Below are positions 42,457 through 52,613 of a stretch of 64,000 nucleotides of DNA, piece after piece. The first letter of the stretch is position 1; each line of letters starts with the position of its first letter. The notes under the pieces were generated by a model, which was not told the origin of the DNA, searched no databases, and saw nothing but the letters and a program-made list of their open reading frames with translations. This stretch comes from Halomonas sp. HL-48 (GTDB taxonomy: Bacteria > Pseudomonadota > Gammaproteobacteria > Pseudomonadales > Halomonadaceae), in NCBI RefSeq assembly GCF_001314875.1, contig NZ_LJZS01000006.1, forward strand, positions 1 through 64,000, written 5' to 3'. A program made the position numbers and the translations under genes.

Positions 42457-42575
42457 TCCGCAGGCGTCAGCAGAAACGTCTAATATTGGTTACCCGCACA
42501 GCGGTATCTGATTTAGAGTGGTGGGAGCCATTCACTTAAGTTGGCCGCGTTGGTTCATAGGGAGGTGATGTAATC

Positions 42576-44429
42576 ATGGCAATTGAGGACGTGGGGCTTG
42601 CACCGAGCACCCTAGTGTTTATGGTGCTCGGGCTGACGCTTGTGGCCTTTATCTGGGGGCGGTTTCGTTACGATCTAGTAGCCCTGGCGGCCCTGTTGGG
42701 CTCGGTCATGCTCGGCTTGGTACCCGCGGAAGAGGCCTTCCTGGGCTTCGGGCATCCTGCAGTGATTACCGTGGCCGCCGTGCTGGTGCTCAGCCGTGGG
42801 TTCGAGCGCTCTGGCCTGGTGGATGTCATTGCCGGACAGGTCTTCAAGGTCGGCGAGCGGCTGGTGCTTCAGCTGCTGGTGCTGGTGGGCACCGTGGTGG
42901 TGCTGTCCGGCATAATGAATAATGTCGGCGCGCTGGCGCTGCTCCTGCCGGTGGCCATGCGCCTGTCGCGTGAACACAATACCTCGCCGTCGCTGTTGTT
43001 GATGCCGTTGGCGTTCGGCTCGCTGTTGGGCGGGCTGATTACCCTGATTGGTACTCCCCCCAATATCATTATTTCCAGCTACCGGGCCGACGTGTCGGAC
43101 GGCAATTTCAGCATGTTCAGCTTTGCACCGGTGGGCATCGTCGTGGCGCTGGTGGGGTTGGCGTTTATCGTGCTGGTCGGCTGGCGCTTAACCCCCAAGC
43201 GTAGCGGACAGGCTTCCGCCGCGGATATGTTTGATACCGCCAATTATCTGGTGGAGCTCAAGGTGAGCGAAGAATCAAAAGCCAAGGGAATGACGCTCCA
43301 GCAACTGCGCGATGAGCTCGACGAAACCATTCCGGTGCTGGCCGTGGTGCGCGACGACAACCGTCAGGCGGGTTATACCTTCCATGGGATGCTTCAGGCC
43401 GGGGATATACTGCTGCTGGAAGCGGGCCCTGAAGAACTCAAACTGCTTGAGGACAAAGCAGGGCTGAGTGCCGTGGCGGAGCTCGATGAGGACGAAGCAG
43501 ACGCCGATTCCGACGCGGCTGAAACGTCGGCGGAAGACGGTGATGCCCATCCACCCGTCGATACGGAGGGGCTTCAGCTGGTGGAAGTGGTGGTGCGCAA
43601 CGACTCGATGATGCTCAATCGCAGCGTGCGCCAGTTGCGCCTCAATCATCAGTTTGGCTTGCATCTGGTGGCCGTGGCGCGCGATGGCACGCGCCTCAAG
43701 CAGCGGCTGCGCGACGTTCGCTTCAAGGCCGGCGATATACTGCTCTTGCAGGGGGAAGAAAATGAAATAGCCGAAAGCCTGCCAACGCTGGGCTGCTTGC
43801 CGTTGGCAAACCGCGATCTCAACCTTGGCCAGCCGCGCAAGTTGATACTCTCGCTGGCCATTTTTGCCGCCGCCATCGTCGCCATGCTGCTGGATGTGCT
43901 GCCTGCGGCGGTGGCCTTGAGCACCGCCGCCCTGATCTCATTGCTGATCGGTGTGCTGCCGTTACGCGAGGGCTATCAGGCGATCGATGGGCCGGTCATC
44001 GTACTGCTGGGGGCGATGATACCGGTGGGTGAAGCGCTTGAAACCAGCGGCGGGGCGGACCTGATCGCCCAGACGCTGTTGACCTGGGGAAGCGACTGGC
44101 CGGTGGTGGTCACGCTGGTGGGGCTATTTATTCTTTCCATGCTGCTTTCCAACGTGATCAATAATGCCGCGGCGGCGCTTCTGATGGCGCCCATTGCGGT
44201 AAGCTTGGCGGAGGGCTTTGACGCGTCCCTCGATCCTTTCCTGATGGTCGTGGCGGTTAGCGCCTCGTGTGCGTTTTTAACGCCGATCGGCCATCAGTCC
44301 AACACCCTGGTGCTGGGGCCAGGTGGCTACCGGTTTGGCGACTATTGGAAACTGGGTCTGCCGTTGTCGGTGGTGGTGCTGGTGGTGGCCATGCCGATGA
44401 TACTGTGGGTCTGGCCGCTGGCGGGATAA
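42576..44429 (+). CDS. SLC13/DASS-type permease with two RCK_C domains
   Basis: 617 residues. Two transmembrane halves surround a hydrophilic middle. Half 1 has GIMNNVGALALLLPVAMRLSREHNTSPSLLLMPLAFGSLLGGLITLIGTPPNIIISSYR, the DASS SNT/GTPPN signature; half 2 repeats with NVINNAAAALLMAPIAVSLAEGF and FLTPIGHQSNTLVLGPGGYRFGDYWK. Between them lie two TrkA-C domains (about 210-300 and 325-405; VELKVSEESKAKGMTLQQLRDELD and VEVVVRNDSMMLNRSVRQLRLNH). It probably imports a dicarboxylate or sulfate-like anion with Na+. GGGAGGTGAT precedes ATG 42576. Confidence 0.88.
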   Translation: MAIEDVGLAPSTLVFMVLGLTLVAFIWGRFRYDLVALAALLGSVMLGLVPAEEAFLGFGHPAVITVAAVLVLSRGFERSGLVDVIAGQVFKVGERLVLQLLVLVGTVVVLSGIMNNVGALALLLPVAMRLSREHNTSPSLLLMPLAFGSLLGGLITLIGTPPNIIISSYRADVSDGNFSMFSFAPVGIVVALVGLAFIVLVGWRLTPKRSGQASAADMFDTANYLVELKVSEESKAKGMTLQQLRDELDETIPVLAVVRDDNRQAGYTFHGMLQAGDILLLEAGPEELKLLEDKAGLSAVAELDEDEADADSDAAETSAEDGDAHPPVDTEGLQLVEVVVRNDSMMLNRSVRQLRLNHQFGLHLVAVARDGTRLKQRLRDVRFKAGDILLLQGEENEIAESLPTLGCLPLANRDLNLGQPRKLILSLAIFAAAIVAMLLDVLPAAVALSTAALISLLIGVLPLREGYQAIDGPVIVLLGAMIPVGEALETSGGADLIAQTLLTWGSDWPVVVTLVGLFILSMLLSNVINNAAAALLMAPIAVSLAEGFDASLDPFLMVVAVSASCAFLTPIGHQSNTLVLGPGGYRFGDYWKLGLPLSVVVLVVAMPMILWVWPLAG

Positions 44430-44486
44430 CCTTCGCCCGTGATCATCGATAAGCGTTATTTGATGAAAATTTTGCTACGCTGGTAT

Positions 44487-44531
44487 GTTTTAAAGTAAAC
44501 AGTTTTAAAGTAAATACGTTCTAAAGCGAAA
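44487..44531 (+). promoter_or_regulatory. Three direct repeats before glpR
   Basis: GTTTTAAAGTAAACA, GTTTTAAAGTAAATAC and GTTCTAAAGCGAAA follow one another at 15-16 bp spacing, 23 bp upstream of the glpR start. The third copy contains AGCGAAA, close to the CGAAA half-sites ahead of glpK and glpS. Likely an autoregulatory site; GlpR binding is inferred. Confidence 0.5.
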
Positions 44532-44553
44532 AAATAACGTAACGGGCCGGCTT

Positions 44554-45312
44554 ATGAATCAACAGTTTCGTCAAGACGCGATCATCGAGCTGGTCCGCCA
44601 GCATGGTTACATGAGCATCGAGCAGCTTACTGACCATTTTGCCGTGACGCCGCAAACCATTCGCCGTGATCTCAATACCCTGGCCAACGATGGCCGCGTG
44701 AGGCGGGTTCATGGCGGGGTAGGCATCGAATCCAGCACGGTTAATACCGCTTACAGCACGCGCAAGACCCTGCACCTGGAAGAAAAGGAGCGCATCGCCC
44801 GCTGTCTCGCCGAGCAGATCCCCAATGACGCCTCGCTGTTCATCAATATCGGTACCAGCAACGAGATGATTGCCCAGGCCCTGCTCGATCATCAGGGGCT
44901 GGAGATCATTACCAACAACCTGAACGTGGCGGCGATTCTGCAGCACAAGGAAGACTTTACCGTGATCATCGCCGGTGGGCAGGTCCGCTCCCGGGATGGC
45001 GGGATTATTGGCGAGGCCACGATCGACTTTATCAATCAGTTCAAGGTCGATTACGGGATTATCGGCATCAGCGGCATCGATGAAGACGGTTCGCTGCTCG
45101 AGTTCGACTATCAGGAAGTGCGCGTCGCCCAGGCGATCATCGCCAATTCCCGGCGCGTCTATCTGGCCGCCGATTATTCCAAGTTCCACCGTAACCCTGT
45201 GGTCCGCCAGGGGAATATCGCACAGCTGGATGCATTGTTTACCGACCGCAAACCGCCGGAGGCTATTCAACGCCTGCTGACCCAGCACGATGTTGCACTA
45301 CACCTCGCCTGA
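44554..45312 (+). CDS. glpR: DeoR-family glycerol-3-phosphate regulon repressor
   Basis: 252 residues. N-terminal DeoR HTH (residues 6-57): [50 protein letters not shown]. The C-terminal ligand domain has [31 protein letters not shown] and [29 protein letters not shown], closely following E. coli GlpR. Ligand is expected to be glycerol 3-phosphate (family knowledge). It stands directly ahead of glpK and shares the locus with glpD and the glycerol importer, supporting its identity. Repeats upstream suggest autoregulation. Confidence 0.9.
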   Translation: MNQQFRQDAIIELVRQHGYMSIEQLTDHFAVTPQTIRRDLNTLANDGRVRRVHGGVGIESSTVNTAYSTRKTLHLEEKERIARCLAEQIPNDASLFINIGTSNEMIAQALLDHQGLEIITNNLNVAAILQHKEDFTVIIAGGQVRSRDGGIIGEATIDFINQFKVDYGIIGISGIDEDGSLLEFDYQEVRVAQAIIANSRRVYLAADYSKFHRNPVVRQGNIAQLDALFTDRKPPEAIQRLLTQHDVALHLA

Positions 45313-45378
45313 GCGGATAAAACGGTAGGTTTCATACTTGAGCATTGCGGGCGGCTGGCGTAGCCTTAAAACATAATA

Positions 45379-45409
45379 AATCGAAAGCAATCACGCAAAA
45401 TCGAAAATA
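45379..45409 (+). promoter_or_regulatory. Repeated CGAAA sites before glpK
   Basis: AATCGAAAG and AATCGAAAA occur exactly 20 bp apart (TCGAAA at 45381 and 45401), two helical turns, in an AT-rich leader 25-55 bp before glpK. They match the TTTCG/CGAAA half-sites upstream of glpS and are probable GlpR sites. Confidence 0.5.
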
Positions 45410-45432
45410 CCCAACAACAAAGCGAACGTGTT

Positions 45433-46920
45433 ATGACCTCCTTTATACTTGCCATCGATCAAGGCACGACCAGTTCCCGCGCCATTCTGTTTGACCGCGA
45501 AGGCCATGTCAGCGCCGTTGCGCAACAGGAATTCACCCAGCACTATCCCCACGACGGCTGGATCGAGCATGATCCCGAAGACATCTGGGACACGGTGGTC
45601 GCCACCTGTTGCGACGTGGTCAAAAAGGCGGCGATCGACGTCGACCAGATTGCCGGCGTGGGGATCACCAACCAGCGCGAAACCACCATCGTGTGGGACA
45701 AAAATAGCGGCAAGCCGGTATACAACGCTATTGTCTGGCAGGACCGGCGAACCTCGGCGTTATGCGAGCGGCTACGCGCTGACGGCCATACCGAGCGGGT
45801 CCAGGCCAAGACAGGCCTGCTCATCGACCCCTACTTTTCCGCCACCAAGCTTGCCTGGGTGCTGGACAACGTCGAGGGCGTTCGCGCACGGGCGGAAAAG
45901 GGTGAGTTACTGTTCGGGACGGTCGACAGCTTCCTGATCTGGCGACTGACTGGCGGGCGCCGGCACGTGACAGATGCCACCAATGCCTCGCGCACGGCGC
46001 TGTTCAACATCCATACCCAGTGCTGGGATGACGAACTGCTCGAGCTGTTCGATATTCCAGCGTCGCTGCTGCCTGAGGTGAAGGACTCGAGCGACGACTT
46101 CGGCACCATGGAGGCCCGCTGGCTGGGGGCCGAGCTGCCCATTGCCGGGGTTGCCGGCGACCAGCAGGCTGCGCTGGTCGGGCAGGCCTGCTTTCAGCCC
46201 GGCATGGGCAAGAGTACCTACGGCACCGGCTGCTTCATGATCGTCAACACCGGTGATACGCCGTCGCTGTCGCGTAACCGGCTGCTGACCACCATCGGGT
46301 ATCGGCTCAACGGCAAGCCCACCTACGCCATGGAGGGCAGTATTTTCGTTGCCGGTGCCACCGTGCAGTGGCTGCGCGACGGCCTGAACCTGTTTGCCGA
46401 CGCGGCGGAAACCGAAGCGCTTGCCCGCAAGACGCGCAGCGGACACAGCGTTTATCTGGTGCCTGCGTTTACCGGCCTCGGCGCACCGCATTGGGACCCC
46501 AAGGCCCGCGGGGCGATTTTTGGGCTGACCCGCGACACCGGGATCGCGGAGATCGTCGCCGCTGGCCTTCAGGCGGTCTGCTACCAGACGCGGGATCTTC
46601 AGCACTGCATGAACGACGATATGGAAGCCACGCCCGGTAACCTGCGGGTCGATGGTGGCATGGTCAAGAACAACTGGGTCATGCAGTTTCTGGCCGACAT
46701 GCTGAACGTGCAGGTGGACCGTCCTACCATTCTGGAAACCACTGCATTGGGGGCTGCCTACCTGGCGGGGCTGCGTTTGGGCTGGTACCAGACGCTTGAC
46801 GAGATCGAGGAGCTCTGGCGCTGCGAGCGCAGCTTTACGCCCAGCATGGAAGACGCCACGCGGGAATCGCTCTACCAGGGCTGGCTGGATGCGGTGTCCC
46901 GCGTCCGCTCCGTGGATTGA
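45433..46920 (+). CDS. glpK: Glycerol kinase
   Basis: 495 residues (E. coli 502). FGGY-kinase motifs: [21 protein letters not shown] (ATP phosphate loop), [31 protein letters not shown] (substrate region with the conserved Arg-Glu pair), [16 protein letters not shown] and [23 protein letters not shown]. It phosphorylates glycerol to sn-glycerol 3-phosphate using ATP. No glpF facilitator precedes it, as in enteric bacteria; here the ABC importer to the right supplies glycerol. A strong hairpin follows the gene. Confidence 0.95.
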   Translation: MTSFILAIDQGTTSSRAILFDREGHVSAVAQQEFTQHYPHDGWIEHDPEDIWDTVVATCCDVVKKAAIDVDQIAGVGITNQRETTIVWDKNSGKPVYNAIVWQDRRTSALCERLRADGHTERVQAKTGLLIDPYFSATKLAWVLDNVEGVRARAEKGELLFGTVDSFLIWRLTGGRRHVTDATNASRTALFNIHTQCWDDELLELFDIPASLLPEVKDSSDDFGTMEARWLGAELPIAGVAGDQQAALVGQACFQPGMGKSTYGTGCFMIVNTGDTPSLSRNRLLTTIGYRLNGKPTYAMEGSIFVAGATVQWLRDGLNLFADAAETEALARKTRSGHSVYLVPAFTGLGAPHWDPKARGAIFGLTRDTGIAEIVAAGLQAVCYQTRDLQHCMNDDMEATPGNLRVDGGMVKNNWVMQFLADMLNVQVDRPTILETTALGAAYLAGLRLGWYQTLDEIEELWRCERSFTPSMEDATRESLYQGWLDAVSRVRSVD

Positions 46921-46941
46921 ATCCCCTTTTTATGCACTAGC

Positions 46942-46978
46942 ACGCCGCTATGGCCTCGGGCCGTAGCGGCGTCGTTTT
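46942..46978 (+). terminator. Terminator after glpK
   Basis: ACGCCGCTA-t-GGCC-tcg-GGCC-g-TAGCGGCGT forms a 13-bp stem with one mismatch (46942-46972), followed by CGTTTTA. It is 22 bp after the glpK stop. Confidence 0.85.
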
Positions 46979-47475
46979 ATGATCCCCAGCATATTAGCCC
47001 TTCGTCGACTGGCGTCATCGCCAGCATGGCGTATACTGCTTCGCGCTTGCCCAGGTTCCCTGGGTTCGCCTCCTGCCTTGTCGGCGCGCCATGCGCCCAT
47101 ATGTATCCGTTGTGAAATTCTATAACACCCTCAACGCCTGATTGCCGTGTATGTAGTCAAGCTACAACGCCGCCTGCGGCCAATGACGCATTGTGGCTTT
47201 TACGGCAGTGCACCATAGTGAAGTCATGGATCAGGGCGGTGTTTCGTTATCCCGGTATGTCGGCTTGATCCCTGCTACAACCGAGGCGCTTCTGCATTAC
47301 CCAGGCGCTTCACGCGAAGGTCTTGTAACGCTTGTGACCCCATCGCAGTCACCGAACTGGACACTTATCCGGTCCAGCATGAGTAGCAACGTCACCATTC
47401 GTCACTAACAAGATGGCTGCTTAACGATTAATGACAATAGTAAGCAGCGGATGACCATACCATGAGGGTTTAACC
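46979..47475. other. Gene-less stretch between glpK and a small hypothetical gene
   Basis: About 500 bp without a convincing coding frame. Two short perfect hairpins lie at 47009-47024 (CTGGCG-tcat-CGCCAG) and 47050-47064 (CCCAGG-ttc-CCTGGG). A GTG-initiated 71-residue frame at 47193-47408 has neither a ribosome-binding site nor recognisable similarity, and is not called. A structured small RNA is possible but not shown. Confidence 0.4.
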
Positions 47476-47700
47476 ATGAACTGCACCGAATTAAGCCAAC
47501 AAGCCGACCGTATCGCGAATACTTTCAGCAAAATGGACCTTGCCAAGCTGGTGTTGGCGCTAAAGGGTCAGCGCGAGTCGCTTCAACACGCAGTTGAAGT
47601 GATTGACACCATCGATAATCGCATGGGTTACACCCTTGAGGAAGCCTGGGACGAGGTGCTGGCAGGCGACTCTCAATTGCTGGTCGAGAACGAAGAATAA
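47476..47700 (+). CDS. Small hypothetical protein (74 aa)
   Basis: 74-residue acidic helical protein, MNCTELSQQADRIANTFSKM then LAKLVLALKGQRESLQHAVEVIDTIDNRMGYTLEEAWDEVLAGDSQLLVENEE. GAGGG precedes the ATG by 9 bp and a strong hairpin follows, so it is probably a real, singly transcribed gene. No domain or function is recognised. Confidence 0.55.
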   Translation: MNCTELSQQADRIANTFSKMDLAKLVLALKGQRESLQHAVEVIDTIDNRMGYTLEEAWDEVLAGDSQLLVENEE

Positions 47701-47720
47701 CGTCTAGCCAAGCAAGACAT

Positions 47721-47755
47721 GAAAGCCCCCTGACGGTCTCCGTGAGGGGGCTTTC
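47721..47755. terminator. Bidirectional terminator between the 74-aa gene and glpD
   Basis: GAAAGCCCCCT (47721-47731) pairs with AGGGGGCTTTC (47745-47755), an 11-bp perfect stem. It lies between two convergent genes and can serve both strands. Confidence 0.8.
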
Positions 47756-47787
47756 ATCGTTGGGCCGGGATGGTAACAAGCGCGCAT

Positions 47788-49437
47788 TTATGAAGTGACT
47801 TCCTGCTTGGGCACATAGGGCTGAGCGGTATCGCGATGTTCGGCGAAATACGCCTCAAAACGCTGGTCGGCTTGCTCGCCAAACAGCACGCGGCAGGCCT
47901 CTCTCAAACCTTTGGAGTGGCGCAGCTGCTCGTGATGGACCACCAACGAGACTTTTGCCCGGCGACGCAGGAAATCCTCGAGCTGCGTGATCATTTCATG
48001 GTCGCGGGCATGCTCGAGTTCGCAGCGGATGTACTCGGTGCCTTCGATCAGAATGTCGGCCTCGGAGGGATCCTGGCGAATCTTTTCCAGCATGGGCATC
48101 GCCTGTTCGGCGTAACGCCGCCATAGACGCGATGAAAGGGGCTCTGACGACGTTGCGGCGGTCATGGCGTCCAGGTCCATGCGCTTTGCGTGATCCATGA
48201 ACTGCTGCTTGACGGCGTTGGGTGGCTCGCCATACCAGCGGAAGCCCTGATCGGGTAACGCGACGCCCAGTTTCGCCACCGCCTCGGCGATTTCATCTCC
48301 CACGTTGAGGCAGTCAGTCAACTTGCCGCCGAAGATACTGATGTGCGCGCTATCGCCATTGGTATCAATGACATGCTTGCGTGACAGCTGCAAAAAGTCG
48401 CGGTCGCTTCCCTGGTCGGATTTGATCGCCAGCGGACGCACGCCGCAGCGGGTCGAGATGATATCCGCCTGGCCCAGGGGTTTGTCGAGGGTCAGGCGTT
48501 TATTGATGTTCTCCAGCACGAAATCGATGTCTTCCGCGGTGACTTCCACCTCGGGGTGCTCCATATGCGTGTCGGTGGTGCCGATGCAGGTGCGGTTTCC
48601 CATGGGGATCACGAAGAACAGCCGGCCATCGTCGGCAAAAAACGCCAGCACGCGTTTTGTTTCCGTCAGCTGGGGGACGATCAGGTGAATACCCTTGGAG
48701 TACAAGTGCTGGTGGCTGGTCTTCTGCCCGGTCAGCGCATTGTGCTGGTCCACCCAGGGGCCCGCTGCATTGATCAGGACCTTGGCGCGAATATCAAACG
48801 TCTCGCCATTCATCACGTTGCGGGCCTTGGTCACCCAATGATCGCCATCTCGCTCGGCGCCCAGTGACTCGACATAATTCGCGGCGATGGCGCCATAGTT
48901 AAGGGCGTGGCGGACGAAATTGAAGACGAATCGTGCATCGTTGTCGTGCAGATAGGCATCGGAATATTCAAAGCCCCCGACAGAGTCATCGATGCTGATG
49001 ATCGGCTCTTCCTGCTTGATATCCTTGGGCGACAGCAGGCGAGGACGCTTGGTGAAACCATTGCCCATCAGCCAGTAGAGCCAGGTGCCGATCCATAAAT
49101 AACGCGGCGAGTGACGAAATCCGCGGGTGATGTTAGTGAGAAAGCGGATTTCCTGGACGGTAGAGGGGTAACTTTCAATCAGATGGTTACGGCTTTTGCA
49201 AAGCTTTCTCACCAGGGCAAAATCTTTGCTTTCCATATATTTGATGCCTCCCCAAACGAGATTGGAGGAGTGCATGCTGGTGCTGCCGGCAAAGTCGCCT
49301 CGATCGATCAGTGCGACCTTGGCGCCTTTGCCCGACAGCGCAGCGGCGGTGGCGGCACCGTTGATGCCCCCACCAATAATCAGTACGTCGAAGTGTTCGC
49401 TGTGCAGTTGCTCTATATTTCGGTTACGCAGTTTCAT
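47788..49437 (-). CDS. glpD: Aerobic glycerol-3-phosphate dehydrogenase
   Basis: 549 residues. The FAD-binding start FDVLIIGGGINGAATAAALSGKGAKVALIDRGDFAGSTSMHSSNLVWGGIKYME has the GxGxxG and the ATSxxSS-like loop of GlpD. Later motifs are RVLAFFADDGRLFFVIPMGNRTCIGTTDT and ISIFGGKLTDCLNVGDEIAEAV, with the closing DAO_C helical domain. It oxidises glycerol 3-phosphate to dihydroxyacetone phosphate and passes electrons to quinone at the membrane. It lies between glpK and the importer, on the importer's strand, 180 bp downstream of glpV. Confidence 0.93.
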   Translation of the reverse strand: MKLRNRNIEQLHSEHFDVLIIGGGINGAATAAALSGKGAKVALIDRGDFAGSTSMHSSNLVWGGIKYMESKDFALVRKLCKSRNHLIESYPSTVQEIRFLTNITRGFRHSPRYLWIGTWLYWLMGNGFTKRPRLLSPKDIKQEEPIISIDDSVGGFEYSDAYLHDNDARFVFNFVRHALNYGAIAANYVESLGAERDGDHWVTKARNVMNGETFDIRAKVLINAAGPWVDQHNALTGQKTSHQHLYSKGIHLIVPQLTETKRVLAFFADDGRLFFVIPMGNRTCIGTTDTHMEHPEVEVTAEDIDFVLENINKRLTLDKPLGQADIISTRCGVRPLAIKSDQGSDRDFLQLSRKHVIDTNGDSAHISIFGGKLTDCLNVGDEIAEAVAKLGVALPDQGFRWYGEPPNAVKQQFMDHAKRMDLDAMTAATSSEPLSSRLWRRYAEQAMPMLEKIRQDPSEADILIEGTEYIRCELEHARDHEMITQLEDFLRRRAKVSLVVHHEQLRHSKGLREACRVLFGEQADQRFEAYFAEHRDTAQPYVPKQEVTS

Positions 49438-49587
49438 AGCGGATCCAAATTAGCAAAGTAAAAGCCCCGTTCACGGTCTCCGGATGGCCGTTCACCCGCT
49501 CAGGCGGTGTAACAACGTGAAACCGGATGCTTGCGGCGCAAGGGCTACCGTGGTGTCGGTAGAGGGTGCCGCCGATGAAGCCGGAAA

Positions 49588-49612
49588 GGGCGGGCCCAAA
49601 GGCCCGCCCAAC
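49588..49612 (-). terminator. Terminator behind glpV
   Basis: GGGCGGGCC-caaa-GGCCCGCCC, a perfect 9-bp stem (49588-49609), lies 9-30 bp beyond the glpV stop on its strand. The tail is a short TTT only, so termination may be moderate. Confidence 0.65.
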
Positions 49613-49617
49613 CGGAA

Positions 49618-51357
49618 TTAACGCGTACCGGCTGACATCCATTCCTCCATCATTTCGTCGTAAGGCATGGTGGTGCCTTGTGGCATTTCATCATCCAGCT
49701 TGGCTTTCGGTGCGCCGTCCCGATCCAGCCAGTACTGCGGGTCGCGCTCTTCGTTCAGCACGGGGGCGTAGCTATCGAAGACGTTGGCACGGGCCAAGCG
49801 GTTCATGGTGCTATCCAGGTCTGCCGCCAGGTCATCAAGACCTTCCTGGGGCGTGACTTCGCCACTCATGACGGGTGCGAGGTTCTGCCACCACAGCGGC
49901 GCCATGCGCGGATAGTCAGGCACGTTGGTACCTGTCGGCGTCCAGTTGGACTCGTTGGGGCTGCGGTAGAACTCGACCAGGCCGCCCAGTTTGGGTGCCA
50001 TTTCGGTCATCTCATCAGAGAAGATGTCTGATTCGCGGATCGGCGTCAGGCCATGCATCAGCTTTTCAAGCGAAGCGGTCTTGGAGACGGTGAACTGGGC
50101 GAACAGCCACGCGGCGGTGCGGCGGTCTTCCGGGGTAGAGTCGAAGAACGTCCAGGCACCCACGTCCTGGTAGCCAACCTTCATGCCTTCTTCCCAGTAC
50201 GGACCGGTGGGCGAGGGAGCCATACGCCATTTTGGATTGCCTTCGTCATCGGTCACGGCAACATCCGGGTCAGTCATGTCGGCAGTGAACGCGGTGTACC
50301 AGAAAATCTGCTGGGCAATGTGGCCTTGGGCGGGTACCGGGCCGGCTTCGCCGAAGGTCATGCCCTGGGCTTCTTCAGGCGCATAGTTGGCGAGCCAGTC
50401 AACGGCCTTTTGCATGGCAAAGACGGACGCAGGTGAGTTGGTGGCGCCACCACGGCTGACGCTGGCGCCCACCGGCTGGCTGTCTTCGTTGACACGAATA
50501 CCCCAGTCATCCACCGGGTTACCGGAAGGTACGCCCGGGCTACCCATGCCGGCCATGGAAAGCCAGGAATCGTGGAAACGCCAGCCAAGTGATGGGTCAC
50601 GACGACCATAGTCCATGTGGCCATAGACTTTTTCGCCGTCGATCTCGCCGACATGTTCAGTAAAGAATTCGGCGATGTCTTCGTAGGCGGTCCAGTTGGT
50701 GGGCACGCCTAAGTCGTAGCCGTAAATCTCACGGAACTGGTCCTGGAGGTCTTCGCGCTGGAACCAGTCATAGCGGAACCAGTAAAGGTTGGCGAACTGC
50801 TGAGTAGGCAACTGGTAGAGGCTGCCATCGGGGCCCGTGCCGTACTGCAGGCCGATGAAGTCGTCCAGGTCGAGCGAGGGTAGCGTGTAGTCCGCCCACT
50901 CGTTTTCCATGGCGTCGGACAGGTTGATGGTGGTGCCGTAGCGGATGTGGGTACCGATAGCGTCGGTATCGTTGACGAAGCCGTCGTAGATACTGTTACC
51001 CGACTGCATCTGGTTCTGCATGGTGTCGACGACATCGCCTTCACCGATGATGTTGTGGGTGACGTTGATACCGGTCAGCTCTTCGAAGACTTCGGCGAGG
51101 ACTTCGCTTTCGTAGACGTGGGTCGTCAGACCTTCGGCGACGGTTTCAATATCCATATCGCGAAACGGCTCGGCCGCTTTGGCAAACCACATCAGCTCTT
51201 CGATCTGTTCCTCACGGCTCAGGGTCGAATTCTGAAAGTGCTCATCGACCAGCCGCTCGGCAACGGCGCGTGCATCATGGTCGTCCGCTACTAGCGTGCC
51301 GGAGGCCAGCAGTAAACTGGCGGCGAGGGTAGTGAGTTTGAACTTGTTATGTTGCAT
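49618..51357 (-). CDS. glpV: Glycerol ABC transporter substrate-binding protein
   Basis: 579 residues with signal peptide 1-24 (TTLAASLLLASGTLVADD). It resembles family-1 extracellular solute-binding proteins of the GlpV group: ESEVLAEVFEELTGINVTHNIIGEGDVVDTMQNQMQSGNSIYDGFVNDTDAIG and DWFQREDLQDQFREIYGYDLGVPTNWTAYEDIAEFFTEHVG. It is longer than sugar-binding relatives because of an N-terminal helical extension, normal for GlpV. It delivers glycerol to GlpPQ. Last gene of the operon. Confidence 0.85.
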   Translation of the reverse strand: MQHNKFKLTTLAASLLLASGTLVADDHDARAVAERLVDEHFQNSTLSREEQIEELMWFAKAAEPFRDMDIETVAEGLTTHVYESEVLAEVFEELTGINVTHNIIGEGDVVDTMQNQMQSGNSIYDGFVNDTDAIGTHIRYGTTINLSDAMENEWADYTLPSLDLDDFIGLQYGTGPDGSLYQLPTQQFANLYWFRYDWFQREDLQDQFREIYGYDLGVPTNWTAYEDIAEFFTEHVGEIDGEKVYGHMDYGRRDPSLGWRFHDSWLSMAGMGSPGVPSGNPVDDWGIRVNEDSQPVGASVSRGGATNSPASVFAMQKAVDWLANYAPEEAQGMTFGEAGPVPAQGHIAQQIFWYTAFTADMTDPDVAVTDDEGNPKWRMAPSPTGPYWEEGMKVGYQDVGAWTFFDSTPEDRRTAAWLFAQFTVSKTASLEKLMHGLTPIRESDIFSDEMTEMAPKLGGLVEFYRSPNESNWTPTGTNVPDYPRMAPLWWQNLAPVMSGEVTPQEGLDDLAADLDSTMNRLARANVFDSYAPVLNEERDPQYWLDRDGAPKAKLDDEMPQGTTMPYDEMMEEWMSAGTR

Positions 51358-51431
51358 ATTAACCTCGTTTTGTTGTGATCTTCCCTAATGGCGAATCCGT
51401 CCTTGAGACCGCTTTTGGTTACTGAGCCGGG

Positions 51432-51704
51432 TTACCCCCAGCGCATTAGCACCAACAGCCAGACAAGCGAAGCGGCTAGTGCTAACCAAATTGATAATGA
51501 GGTATAGCCAATCACGCCTAGATGAATAAACGCAGCGGAAAGCAGGCCAACAAACAGCCGGTCCCCTCGGGTCGTCGAGATTGGCAGAAAGCCCTTGCGT
51601 TCGATTGTGGGCGAGACAATCTCCCATACCGTCATCCCGGCCAGCATGGCCGCGATGGCAGAAAAGAAAATAGCAGTGGGCACCGTCCATACCATCCAAG
51701 ACAT
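51432..51704 (-). CDS. DUF2160 small membrane protein of the glycerol importer operon
   Basis: 90 residues with three transmembrane helices (TAIFFSAIAAMLAGMTVWEIV, LFVGLLSAAFIHLGVIGY and LSIWLALAASLVWLLVLMRW). The ERKGFLPISTTRGDRLF loop is typical of DUF2160. Such genes stand between the permease and binding-protein genes of GlpV-type operons in many proteobacteria, so a role in assembling or tuning the importer is likely, though not established. It begins 12 bp after glpQ with AGGAGG upstream. Confidence 0.8.
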   Translation of the reverse strand: MSWMVWTVPTAIFFSAIAAMLAGMTVWEIVSPTIERKGFLPISTTRGDRLFVGLLSAAFIHLGVIGYTSLSIWLALAASLVWLLVLMRWG

Positions 51705-51715
51705 ACGTCACCTCC

Positions 51716-52612
<897 letters not shown>

Positions 52613-52613
52613 G

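Noticed and set aside
47193..47408. 71-codon GTG-initiated frame between glpK and the 74-aa gene
   Set aside because: No ribosome-binding site, no similarity recognised and residue composition like non-coding DNA.
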